Notes: generated by a model not told the origin, from the sequence alone. 8,771 nt of DNA from Spirochaetaceae bacterium UBA4077 (GCA_002383375.1 DFYR01000012.1:1-8771); one strand, 5' to 3'. Shown: positions 1 through 6,464, counted from the stretch's first letter. Translations and numbers: made by a program.

Positions 1-114
1 CCCCACGTAAGAAAAATCCTGATTATGTGCCTGCTTATGCGCTTCTGTAGACTTCTTATCTTTACGCTTGTGCAGGCTTCGTGACACTATTATAGTTTTT
101 GAGTGATATCCGAA
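1..114. other. Left edge with no assignable gene
   Basis: No recognisable gene lies here. On the + strand one frame is open from base 3 to a TAG at 48-50 and another from base 1 to a TGA at 82-84. Either could be the tail of an upstream gene, but both peptides are too short to identify. On the minus strand a frame is open from about base 87 off the left edge and encodes a basic, lysine- and histidine-rich peptide. A perfect TATAAT lies just upstream of it on the minus strand (94-89), without a convincing -35 or ribosome binding site. A divergent gene starting near here is possible but unproven. Confidence 0.3.
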
Positions 115-183
115 AGGTCGGGGTGGTGCTTTACATTTTCTTCAATTTTGTAAACTATGCACGCTGAACCGATTCCCCGACCT
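115..183. repeat. 9-bp inverted repeat flanking the fabD promoter region
   Basis: AGGTCGGGG at 115-123 is perfectly complementary to CCCCGACCT at 175-183, with 51 bases between the arms. The arms bracket the only promoter-like sequence before fabD. As DNA they could be paired operator half-sites. As RNA, only the right arm would lie in a transcript starting near 163, so a leader hairpin would require an upstream start. The repeat is seen directly; its role is inferred. Confidence 0.45.
130..156 (+). promoter_or_regulatory. Weak sigma-70-like promoter candidate for the fab operon
   Basis: TTTACA (130-135) resembles a -35 box. TAAACT (151-156) matches the -10 consensus at four of six positions, but the spacer is only 15 bp. 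A start near 163 would give a leader of roughly 48 bases before fabD. The poor -10 and short spacing make this tentative, and the operon may instead be transcribed from left of the window. Confidence 0.25.
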
Positions 184-194
184 AGCCTAAGACG

Positions 195-202
195 AGAGGA
201 GG
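195..202 (+). promoter_or_regulatory. Ribosome binding site that fixes the fabD start
   Basis: AGAGGAGG ends eight bases before the ATG at 211. It decides for that start over the in-frame ATG at 157, which has no such site and would add 18 residues without resemblance to FabD. Confidence 0.75.
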
Positions 203-210
203 CCGCCGAT

Positions 211-1131
211 ATGAAAACCTGTTTTTTGTTTCCAGGCCAGGGAGCCCAATACCCGGGCATGGCTAAGGATATTTTCGACACCAGTCAGGAAACCCGCAGA
301 CTTTTCGAGCTAGCCTCTGAAGCCTGTCGTACGGACATGAAAAAACTCCTCTTCGAGAGCGACGAGGCAGTCCTCAAGGAGACCCGGAACACCCAGATCG
401 CCATGGCCCTGGCAGAGGCCGCTGCCGCCCTCTGCGCCAGGGAACACGGACTTATCCCTTCAGGCTTCGCTGGTTTTTCTGTGGGCGAGTGGCCAGCCCT
501 GGCCGAAGCTCAGGTGATATCCTATTTTGAAATGTTCAGGTTGGTCGCTGAACGGGGAAGGCTCATGGACGAGGCCGGAAGGCGCTCGGGCGGCTCCTCC
601 ATGAGCGCTGTGCTGTACCTGGCGCCCGACAAGATCGAAGCGGCAATCGCCCAGGCGGGATTGAAGCAGGTGTGGGTGGCCAATTACAACAGCCCCACCC
701 AGTGCGTCATATCCGGAACCGAAGCCGAGCTGGGGATAGCCGAAGAAAAACTTAAAGACGCCGGAGCCAAACGAGTCATAAGACTGAAGGTTTCAGGCGC
801 CTTCCATTCTCCCATCATGGCTCCAGCCGCCGAATCCTTTGCCGAAATCGTTGCCGGCGTCAGCTTCAGCGACCCCAAGACAGCGCTTTATTCCAACGTG
901 ACCGGTAACAGGATCGAAAGCGGCGCCGAAGCTAAGCGCCTGGCAGTAGCCCAGATAACTAGCCCCGTCCGCTGGATCGACGAGGAGCGCGCCATAGCCG
1001 GGGCCGGTTTCGACCGCTGTGTCGAAACCGGCCCCGGCACCGTCCTGGCAGGACTCTGGAAGGCCTCGGGCTCCAGCATTCCCTGCCTGGCCGGCGGCAC
1101 CCTGGACGATATCTCGTCCATGACACTGTAA
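211..1131 (+). CDS. fabD: Malonyl-CoA:acyl carrier protein transacylase FabD
   Basis: This cytosolic enzyme transfers malonyl from CoA to acyl carrier protein, supplying the extender for type II fatty acid synthesis. The 306-residue product is close to the usual length of about 310. It opens with the family signature FPGQGAQ (residues 7-13). The nucleophile elbow is GFSVGE (88-93), with Ser90 as the expected acyl-carrying residue. Arg115 in ERGRLM matches the arginine that binds the malonyl carboxylate, and His199 in GAFHS matches the catalytic histidine. The elbow has Phe89 where E. coli has His in GHSLGE; family members vary at this site, so activity is expected. The start at 211 is chosen for the AGAGGAGG site and because the signature follows directly. 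fabG begins 19 bases after the stop, so co-transcription is likely. Identity rests on motifs and overall pattern. Confidence 0.95.
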   Translation: MKTCFLFPGQGAQYPGMAKDIFDTSQETRRLFELASEACRTDMKKLLFESDEAVLKETRNTQIAMALAEAAAALCAREHGLIPSGFAGFSVGEWPALAEAQVISYFEMFRLVAERGRLMDEAGRRSGGSSMSAVLYLAPDKIEAAIAQAGLKQVWVANYNSPTQCVISGTEAELGIAEEKLKDAGAKRVIRLKVSGAFHSPIMAPAAESFAEIVAGVSFSDPKTALYSNVTGNRIESGAEAKRLAVAQITSPVRWIDEERAIAGAGFDRCVETGPGTVLAGLWKASGSSIPCLAGGTLDDISSMTL

Positions 1132-1150
1132 GGTAGAAAGGAAGAAACCC

Positions 1151-1945
1151 ATGGATCAGTTGCTCAAAGACAAGATTGCCGTGATCACCGGAGCATCCCG
1201 GGGCATCGGCGCTGCCATGGCGGACCGGTTCGAAGCCGAGGGTGCCAGAGTATACAGGCTTTCACGCACCCCGCCTCAAAGTAAAACCGAGACTCCTGCC
1301 TCGGTCGAACCCGGCAGAACCGAGCCCGGCAAAACAGCGGCTGGCACAACCGCCGTAAGCCTGTTTCCCCCCGCCTGGATCGCCTGCGACGTGGCCGACG
1401 AAGCTTCCGCCGAAGCGGGAATAAACGCAGTTCTTAGCGCCGAAGGCAGGGTCGACATCCTGGTGAACAACGCCGGCATCACCCGAGACGGGCTTATCAT
1501 GCGCATGAAGACCGAAGACTGGGATTTGGTCCAGGACACCAACCTGCGCAGCGCCTTTTTCCTGAGCCGCGCCGTGGCCCGGCATATGCTCAAGCGCAGG
1601 GAAGGCTGCATTCTCAACATTTCCAGCGTTGTCGGCATCATCGGAAACGGAGGCCAGACCAACTATTCGGCATCCAAGGCAGGGCTCATAGGCTTTACGA
1701 AAAGCCTCGCCAGGGAACTCGCCCCCCGGGGCATCCGGGTCAATGCCCTCGCGCCGGGCTTCATTCGCACTTCGATGACTGATACAATTCCCGAGGAATT
1801 CAAGCAAAAGCTCCTGGATTCCATACCGCTCGGCAGGGTAGGTGAGGCTGAGGACGCTGCGAATGCTGCGCTTTTCCTCTGCTCTCCTCTGGCATCCTAC
1901 CTCACCGGCGTCATACTCCAGGTAGATGGCGGAATGGGGATGTGA
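1151..1945 (+). CDS. fabG: 3-oxoacyl-ACP reductase FabG with a short repeat insertion
   Basis: FabG uses NADPH to reduce 3-oxoacyl-ACP to 3-hydroxyacyl-ACP, the first reduction of the elongation cycle. The 264-residue product is a classical short-chain dehydrogenase. It has the glycine-rich TGASRGIG (13-20), Asp80 in ACDV, NNAG (106-109), Asn131, Ser159, and YSASK with Tyr172 and Lys176, so the Asn-Ser-Tyr-Lys tetrad is complete. The C-terminus ends LQVDGGMGM as in true FabG proteins. It is about 20 residues longer than the usual 244-248. The excess lies at about residues 41-70, after the second beta strand next to the cofactor loop, and includes the units EPGRT, EPGKT and AAGTT. AAAGGAAG (1137-1144) precedes the ATG by six bases. 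Its neighbours fabD and fabF make FabG far more likely than another SDR reductase. Confidence 0.94.
   Translation: MDQLLKDKIAVITGASRGIGAAMADRFEAEGARVYRLSRTPPQSKTETPASVEPGRTEPGKTAAGTTAVSLFPPAWIACDVADEASAEAGINAVLSAEGRVDILVNNAGITRDGLIMRMKTEDWDLVQDTNLRSAFFLSRAVARHMLKRREGCILNISSVVGIIGNGGQTNYSASKAGLIGFTKSLARELAPRGIRVNALAPGFIRTSMTDTIPEEFKQKLLDSIPLGRVGEAEDAANAALFLCSPLASYLTGVILQVDGGMGM
1307..1351 (+). repeat. Three tandem 15-bp units inside fabG
   Basis: The 11-base cores CCCGGCAGAAC (1310), CCCGGCAAAAC (1325) and GCTGGCACAAC (1340) recur with an exact 15-base period. This is five codons, so copy changes keep the frame. The units encode EPGRT, EPGKT and AAGTT (residues 53-67). The first two are near identical and the third has diverged. 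They form the core of the extra segment in FabG and suggest growth by slippage. Confidence 0.7.
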
Positions 1946-1947
1946 TT

Positions 1948-3189
1948 ATGGAACGAAGAAGAGTCGTCGTCACCGGGCTTGGCGTTGTAAGCCCACTAGG
2001 CAACGATATTCCCAGCTTCTGGGAATCGGTCAAGGCCGGTCGTTCTGGAATCGGCCCAATCAGCCTTATCGATGCTTCCGACATGGCGGTACGCATCGCC
2101 GGAGAAGTCAAAGGCTTCGATCCAACCCTGCGCATCGATCCCAAAGATGCAAAAAAAATGGACCGTTACACCCAGTTCTCGGTCTATGCCGCAGCCGAGG
2201 CTCTGGCCGATGCCGGTCTATCGCGGGATACTATTGAATCGGAGCGGACAGGGGTCTGCATTGGTACAGGTCAGGGCGGATCGAACAGTATTGAAGAGGC
2301 AGTCACCCGCCTGGTGGAGCGCGGCCCCACCAGGGTTCCCCCCCTCACCGTGGCCAAGGCCCTGGCCAATTTTGGACCGGCTCAGATCGCCATGACCTTC
2401 AACATAACCGGACCCTGCCAGTGCATCGTAACCGCCTGCGCCGCAGGCACCGATGCCATTGGACAGGCCATGCGGCTCATCAGGGACAGCCATGCCGACA
2501 CCATAGTCGCCGGAGGCTCCGAAGCCAGCATCGTACGCATGTGCATGTCCAGCTTTATCAACATTCAGGCGCTTTCGGCCCGGAACGATGAGCCGGAAAA
2601 AGCCTCCCGCCCCTTCGACAAAGACAGGGACGGCTTTGTGATGGCCGAGGGCGCCGGGATTCTTGTGCTCGAGGAGTACCAGCACGCCCTGGCCAGGGGA
2701 GCGAAGATCTACGCCGAGGTGGCCGGCTTCGGCCAGACCTGCGACGCCCACCACCTGACCGCTCCTGACCCCGACGGAGCGGGAGTAGCACGGGCTATCA
2801 GGCTCGCTCTGGCCGATGCTCAAGTAAAGCCTGAAGACATAGACTGGGTGAGCGCTCACGGCACCTCCACCCCCCTGAACGATCCCATCGAAACCATGGC
2901 AATCAAGAGCGCTTTCGGCGACCATGCCAGGCGGCTCAAGGTATCCAGCCTCAAGTCTATGACCGGCCACTGCATCGGCGCTGCCGGCGCTGTCGAGGCC
3001 ATAGCCGGCATCCTGGGCATGCGGGACGACTTCGTCCACGCGACGATAAATCTCGAAAACCCAGACCCGGCCTGCGATCTCGACTACGTTCCCCAGAAAG
3101 GCCTTCAGATGCCCATCCGGGCTTTCATCAAGAATTCCATAGGGTTCGGCGGACAAAATGCTGTGGTAGTTTTTAAAACCGTGCGATAA
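1948..3189 (+). CDS. fabF: 3-oxoacyl-ACP synthase II FabF
   Basis: FabF condenses malonyl-ACP with a growing acyl-ACP, extending the fatty acid by two carbons with loss of CO2. At 413 residues it has the standard length. All thiolase-fold catalytic residues are present: Cys164 in TACAAG, His304 in SAHGTST, Lys336 in SSLKSMTGH and His341. The C-terminal GFGGQN (399-404) carries the gatekeeper phenylalanine, Phe400. The N-terminus MERRRVVVTGLG matches the usual FabF start. ATG 1948 is chosen over an in-frame GTG at 1942 because GGGGA (1936-1940) lies seven bases upstream and the protein then begins canonically. The GTG would overlap the fabG stop and add only two residues. The gene starts two bases after the fabG stop, suggesting translational coupling. 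FabB is the main alternative, but FabF fits the motifs and length better. Confidence 0.95.
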   Translation: MERRRVVVTGLGVVSPLGNDIPSFWESVKAGRSGIGPISLIDASDMAVRIAGEVKGFDPTLRIDPKDAKKMDRYTQFSVYAAAEALADAGLSRDTIESERTGVCIGTGQGGSNSIEEAVTRLVERGPTRVPPLTVAKALANFGPAQIAMTFNITGPCQCIVTACAAGTDAIGQAMRLIRDSHADTIVAGGSEASIVRMCMSSFINIQALSARNDEPEKASRPFDKDRDGFVMAEGAGILVLEEYQHALARGAKIYAEVAGFGQTCDAHHLTAPDPDGAGVARAIRLALADAQVKPEDIDWVSAHGTSTPLNDPIETMAIKSAFGDHARRLKVSSLKSMTGHCIGAAGAVEAIAGILGMRDDFVHATINLENPDPACDLDYVPQKGLQMPIRAFIKNSIGFGGQNAVVVFKTVR

Positions 3190-3195
3190 TATCTT

Positions 3196-5493
3196 GTGAG
3201 CAACTCAGCTGTACCCACCGAGCCCAGTCTGGAACCAGGCAATCCACTCAGTATCGGCGCTTTCCCCGGCCCGGAGGGAGTGAATTTTTCTATTTTCTCG
3301 CGAAACGCCAGGGCCATGACCCTCTGCCTCTACGATACCATCCATCAAAGCAGCCCTTCCCGACAGTTTCGCCTGGATCCATCGATCAACAGGACTGGGG
3401 ATATGTGGCACTGCCATATTCGGGGTCTGAAACCCGGCGCTCTCTACCTCTGGCGGGCCGACGGCCCTTACGAGCCTTCCCTGGGTCAGCGCTTTAACGT
3501 AAACCGTGGTCTCATAGACCCCTATGCCAAAGCCCTGACCAACGGCACCTGGGACCTGAGCGGAGCCCTGGGCTACGACTCATCCTCGTCAGAAGCCGAC
3601 CTCTCCTTTTCTACCCACCGGGACGACGCCCCCCTTCCCAAATGTATCGTCGTGGATGACGAGTTCGATTGGGAAGGCGATGCTCCTCTCAACTACCCAT
3701 TAAAAGACTGCATCATTTACGAAACCCACGTTAAAGGCCTGACCCGGGGGCTGCTTCGCCCGGCGGGGAAGGATAATAATGGCTCGTCCGGCCAAACGAC
3801 CGGCAACAAGGAAGATTCGCTTATAACCGGCGGAAGCCATCTAACCACGCCCAACCTTCCCCCCGGCGTCCAGGCCGTCGATCACCCCGGCACCTACCGC
3901 GGCGTAGCCGAGATGATCGGCTACTTTAAAAAGCTGGGCATTACCAGCCTTGAGTTCCTTCCACTGCACGAATTCGATTCCGCCGAACACTTCCGCCGAA
4001 ACCCAAAAACAGCTGCCCTCTTGAGCAACTACTGGGGTTACTCGCCCCTGGCCTTCTTCGCGCCCAAGGCAGGCTATGCCTACATGGACGGCCAGCCCCA
4101 CGACCAGAGCGATCCTTCCTTCCCCGTACGGGAATTCAAGTACATGGTGCGCGAACTCCACAAGGCGGGCATCGAACTAATCCTAGACGTGGTCTTCAAT
4201 CACAGCGCCGAGGGGAATGAACTCGGCCCCACGCTTTCATTCAGGGGCTTGGACAATTCCATCTACTACATGCTCGACAATGATAGGCGTCGGTATAAAA
4301 ACTATTCTGGCTGCGGGAACACCCTCAACTGCAACCACCCGGTCATGCGTACCCTCATCCAGGACTGCCTGCGCTACTGGGTAGTCCAGATGCATGTCGA
4401 CGGCTTCCGCTTCGACCTCGGCTCCATCCTGGGCAGGGATTCTTCCGGGAGGCTCCTGGAGAACCCCCCGGTCATCGAATCCATCGCCGAGGATCCCCTT
4501 CTGCGGAACACCAAGATTATCGCCGAAGCCTGGGATGCCGGCGGTGCCTACCAGGTGGGCTCCTTCCCCGGCGGACGCTGGGCAGAATGGAACGACAAGT
4601 ACAGGGACGACGTGCGCCGCTTCTGGCGGGGCGAAAAAGCCGGAGCCCTCCATTTAGCCACCCGTATAACCGGCTCCAGCGATCTCTACCTGCGGGACGG
4701 CAGAAAACCTTTCCACTCCATCAATTTTATCACCGCCCACGATGGCTTTACCCTCAATGACCTCGTCAGCTATTCCCAAAAACATAACGAGGAAAACGGC
4801 GAGGAGAACAGAGACGGCGCCCAGGAGAACTGGTCCCAGAACTTCGGCGTCGAAGGCCCCAGCGAGGATCCCAATATCGAAGCCAAGCGCCTTAAGCAGC
4901 TGCATACCTTCATGGCCACCCTCCTGCTCTCCATCGGCACGCCCATGGTCCTGGGTGGCGACGAAATACGGCGCAGCCAGCGCGGCAACAACAACGCCTA
5001 CTGCCAGGATAATGAAACCAGCTGGTACGATTGGAAAAACGCCGAGCGCAACACAGAGTTGCTGGACTTTTTCTCGAGCCTTGTCGCCTTCCGCAAGGCC
5101 CATCCCGTCTTCAGGCGGCCCGAGTTCTTCACCGGCGAGGACAGGGATAGCAACGAAATCCTCGACATAACCTGGTTTGACGAGCGGGGCCAGGCTCCCG
5201 ACTGGAGCTCGATAAACCATACCCTGGCTGCCATGATCGACGGCTCGGCCCAGGAAACCGGCGAGCAGGAAGACGACGATTTTTACCTTATGTTCAACGC
5301 GACTACCCACGGTATAGTGTTCACGGTACCCAGACATCCCCGCACCCTGCCTTGGCACAGCATTCTCGATACTGGCTCCCATCCACCCAGGGGCATACTG
5401 CCCACGGAGAATGCCTGGCAAAGCCCGCCGGTGGGGAAAACCTACACCATGGCCCCCCGTTCCATGGCTCTCCTCGTGGCGCCCCGCCTTTGA
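3196..5493 (+). CDS. glgX: Glycogen debranching enzyme GlgX (GH13 isoamylase type)
   Basis: GlgX hydrolyses alpha-1,6 branches of glycogen, typically after phosphorylase has trimmed the outer chains. The 765-residue product begins with a CBM48-like domain (about 15-115), then a GH13 barrel: DVVFNH (331-336), GFRFD with nucleophile Asp407, AEAWD with acid/base Glu444, and TAHDG with Asp516. The stretches SNYWGY, GCGNTLN, GGYQVG-like and GNNNAYCQDN are typical of GlgX. An extra segment of about 34 residues (roughly 185-228), rich in Gly, Ser, Thr and Asn, separates KGLT from GTYRG where E. coli has 14 residues; overall it is also longer than the E. coli enzyme. The start is a GTG six bases after the fabF stop with no clear ribosome binding site, so translation may depend on coupling. 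No other glycogen gene is nearby. A TreX-like or starch isoamylase specificity cannot be excluded. Confidence 0.9.
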   Translation: MSNSAVPTEPSLEPGNPLSIGAFPGPEGVNFSIFSRNARAMTLCLYDTIHQSSPSRQFRLDPSINRTGDMWHCHIRGLKPGALYLWRADGPYEPSLGQRFNVNRGLIDPYAKALTNGTWDLSGALGYDSSSSEADLSFSTHRDDAPLPKCIVVDDEFDWEGDAPLNYPLKDCIIYETHVKGLTRGLLRPAGKDNNGSSGQTTGNKEDSLITGGSHLTTPNLPPGVQAVDHPGTYRGVAEMIGYFKKLGITSLEFLPLHEFDSAEHFRRNPKTAALLSNYWGYSPLAFFAPKAGYAYMDGQPHDQSDPSFPVREFKYMVRELHKAGIELILDVVFNHSAEGNELGPTLSFRGLDNSIYYMLDNDRRRYKNYSGCGNTLNCNHPVMRTLIQDCLRYWVVQMHVDGFRFDLGSILGRDSSGRLLENPPVIESIAEDPLLRNTKIIAEAWDAGGAYQVGSFPGGRWAEWNDKYRDDVRRFWRGEKAGALHLATRITGSSDLYLRDGRKPFHSINFITAHDGFTLNDLVSYSQKHNEENGEENRDGAQENWSQNFGVEGPSEDPNIEAKRLKQLHTFMATLLLSIGTPMVLGGDEIRRSQRGNNNAYCQDNETSWYDWKNAERNTELLDFFSSLVAFRKAHPVFRRPEFFTGEDRDSNEILDITWFDERGQAPDWSSINHTLAAMIDGSAQETGEQEDDDFYLMFNATTHGIVFTVPRHPRTLPWHSILDTGSHPPRGILPTENAWQSPPVGKTYTMAPRSMALLVAPRL

Positions 5494-5504
5494 CTTGCCC
5501 ATTC

Positions 5505-5522
5505 TATACGTAAACCCGTATA
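5505..5522. repeat. Small inverted repeat between glgX and the SEC-C gene
   Basis: TATACG (5505-5510) and CGTATA (5517-5522) form a perfect 6-bp inverted repeat with a 6-base spacer in the 48-base gap. It could be a weak operator or hairpin. No T run follows, so it is not a terminator, and no well-spaced promoter was found here. Confidence 0.25.
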
Positions 5523-5541
5523 TTCTATTCAACGGAACACT

Positions 5542-6231
5542 ATGGAAAGAACGGAACGACAGGAAAAACCCACAGCAACGTATTTTCTTCGCCGGGGGAT
5601 AAGGGAACTTTCAAGCCACAGACCTGACCGAGCCATCGCCAGTCTCAGGCAGGCCGTGGACGCCATACCGCCATCCTGCTCCGACGAGCTCTCCCAGGCC
5701 CTCTACTGGCTTTCCGTCGCCCTCCTCCGCCTGGACGAACGCCCCCTGGCAATAAAAAGCCTCGCCTCCGCCCAGAAGCTGAGGCGCCGCGGCCACGCCC
5801 GCAGGCTCTATCTGCGCAACATCAACGAGTACGGCATGCCCAGGCAGGTCAATTCCTCCTTGGACGATTTCTACGCCTTCACCAATCTCCAGATCGCCTA
5901 CTATCTGGGCAAGAAATCATCCAACCGTTTCGATTCCTTCCAGGAAAAAGACGCAGTCCTGAGGCTTATCCTCGATGCCTGGAAACGTCTCTCCGCCTCG
6001 GGCCAGCTCGCCGGCCTCGGCGCCTGCGAAAAGCTCGATATTTTCAGGAAGATGAAGCTCCACTACCCAAGTTTCGGCCTTTCGAATACCCACAGGGTAT
6101 TTGTCCGGGCTTCTTTCGGCCCTTCACGCCCGAATTCCACCTTGAAAAAGGCAGCCGAGCGCTGCAACTGCGGCTCTGGCCTTCCCTACGGACAATGCTG
6201 TGGCAGGGTGCAACACCTCAAGGAGCTATGA
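5542..6231 (+). CDS. TPR-like protein with C-terminal SEC-C zinc motif, function unknown
   Basis: I recognise domains but not a named gene. The 229-residue product has no signal peptide or membrane segment, so it is probably cytosolic. Residues about 14-80 look like two TPR helical hairpins (alanine/leucine pattern with RAIASLRQAVDAIPP and ALYWLSVALLRLDERPLAIKSL). A basic helical middle follows. Residues 208-220 read CNCGSGLPYGQCC, an exact CxC-x8-CC SEC-C motif, the zinc-binding module named from the SecA C-terminus and found in many unrelated proteins. TPR units bind peptides or proteins and SEC-C motifs bind zinc and often ribosomes or partner proteins, so an adaptor role is plausible but unproven. 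It follows glgX by 48 bases with only a weak upstream site (GGA near 5533), and is the last gene before the terminator. Confidence 0.75.
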   Translation: MERTERQEKPTATYFLRRGIRELSSHRPDRAIASLRQAVDAIPPSCSDELSQALYWLSVALLRLDERPLAIKSLASAQKLRRRGHARRLYLRNINEYGMPRQVNSSLDDFYAFTNLQIAYYLGKKSSNRFDSFQEKDAVLRLILDAWKRLSASGQLAGLGACEKLDIFRKMKLHYPSFGLSNTHRVFVRASFGPSRPNSTLKKAAERCNCGSGLPYGQCCGRVQHLKEL

Positions 6232-6282
6232 ATGAAGCCCAATTGTTTCATTTCCACACAATCTGAGGCTGTTTTTTTTTAA
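6232..6282 (+). CDS. Possible 16-residue leader peptide across the terminator
   Basis: A 17-codon frame (ATG to TAA) starts one base after the SEC-C stop. AAGGAG at 6220-6225, inside the end of that gene, lies six bases upstream, an ideal distance. The frame runs through the terminator hairpin and its T run, ending with Val-Phe-Phe. The peptide resembles nothing known to me. It may be fortuitous. If translated, ribosomes would disrupt the terminator and favour read-through into the sigma-factor region. Confidence 0.2.
   Translation: MKPNCFISTQSEAVFF
6236..6280 (+). terminator. Intrinsic terminator of the fab-glgX operon
   Basis: AGCC (6236-6239) pairs with GGCT (6267-6270), and ATTGT (6242-6246) with ACAAT (6258-6262), with a small internal loop between the two stems. 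Nine T residues follow (6272-6280). The stem is modest, but the long T run right after the last gene makes termination likely. Confidence 0.65.
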
Positions 6283-6300
6283 CCATGTGATAATGAAACA
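6244..6300. repeat. 9-bp inverted repeat spanning the terminator
   Basis: TGTTTCATT (6244-6252) is perfectly complementary to AATGAAACA (6292-6300). The left arm overlaps the terminator hairpin, so pairing between the two arms would compete with it. Alternatively the arms could be protein-binding half-sites upstream of the sigma-factor promoters. Confidence 0.35.
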
Positions 6301-6389
6301 GTGACGATCGTGAACACAGCGGCTCTGCTTAGCCATCACAATAATACGCCATGAGTATAAATATAATAAAACTATATAATATATATAAT

Positions 6390-6418
6390 TAGACAATTTG
6401 TATTCTTTTTTCTCTAAT
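6390..6418 (+). promoter_or_regulatory. Sigma-70-like promoter upstream of the sigma-factor gene
   Basis: TAGACA (6390-6395) and TCTAAT (6413-6418) each match five of six consensus bases and are separated by exactly 17 bp. Transcription would start near 6425, giving a leader of about 45 bases. The site follows a run of A/T (about 6355-6390) that could act as an UP-like element, and lies immediately upstream of the -24/-12 element. Confidence 0.5.
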
Positions 6419-6428
6419 AAATCTCCTT

Positions 6429-6445
6429 TTGGCATGCCTTGTGCA
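6429..6445 (+). promoter_or_regulatory. Sigma-54 (RpoN) -24/-12 promoter candidate
   Basis: TTGGCATG (6429-6436), four bases, then GTGCA (6441-6445) matches the published consensus YTGGCACG-N4-TTGCW at all but two positions. The invariant GG (6431-6432) and GC (6443-6444) have exactly the required ten bases between them. With C6444 at -12 the start falls at about 6456, directly before the ribosome binding site and 14 bases from the ATG. Reading TTGGCA as a sigma-70 -35 box gives only badly spaced -10 matches. Sigma-54 promoters need an activator bound upstream; its site is not identified. Confidence 0.6.
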
Positions 6446-6456
6446 CATATATAGGC

Positions 6457-6464
6457 AAGGAGAG
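6457..6464 (+). promoter_or_regulatory. Ribosome binding site of the sigma-factor gene
   Basis: AAGGAGAG, with its AAGGAG core seven bases from the ATG at 6470, is the strongest such site in the window. It fixes the start and would still be included in a transcript begun at 6456. Confidence 0.8.

Noticed and set aside
157..210. In-frame upstream ATG that would extend FabD by 18 residues
   Set aside because: It has no ribosome binding site, lies at the predicted transcription start, and the added residues are unlike any FabD; ATG 211 has AGAGGAGG at the right distance.
1942..1947. GTG start for fabF overlapping the fabG stop
   Set aside because: It adds only two residues and is less well placed relative to GGGGA; ATG 1948 yields the typical FabF N-terminus. 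It cannot be fully excluded.
2218..3156. Open frame of 312 codons on the minus strand inside fabF
   Set aside because: It is antisense to the catalytic core of FabF and its composition is that of a shadow frame, with no motif.
4654..5532. Long open frame of 292 codons on the minus strand inside glgX
   Set aside because: It lies antisense to an intact, motif-rich GlgX sequence, shows no recognisable domain, and reflects the GC-rich codon use of the + strand gene.
6375..6389. Two perfect TATAAT hexamers
   Set aside because: Neither has an acceptable -35 box 15-19 bp upstream; in such an A/T-rich run they are expected by chance.
6429..6453. Sigma-70 promoter using TTGGCA as the -35 box
   Set aside because: The nearest -10 matches (TATATA, TATAGG) are 13 or 15 bp away, whereas the -24/-12 reading has exact spacing.
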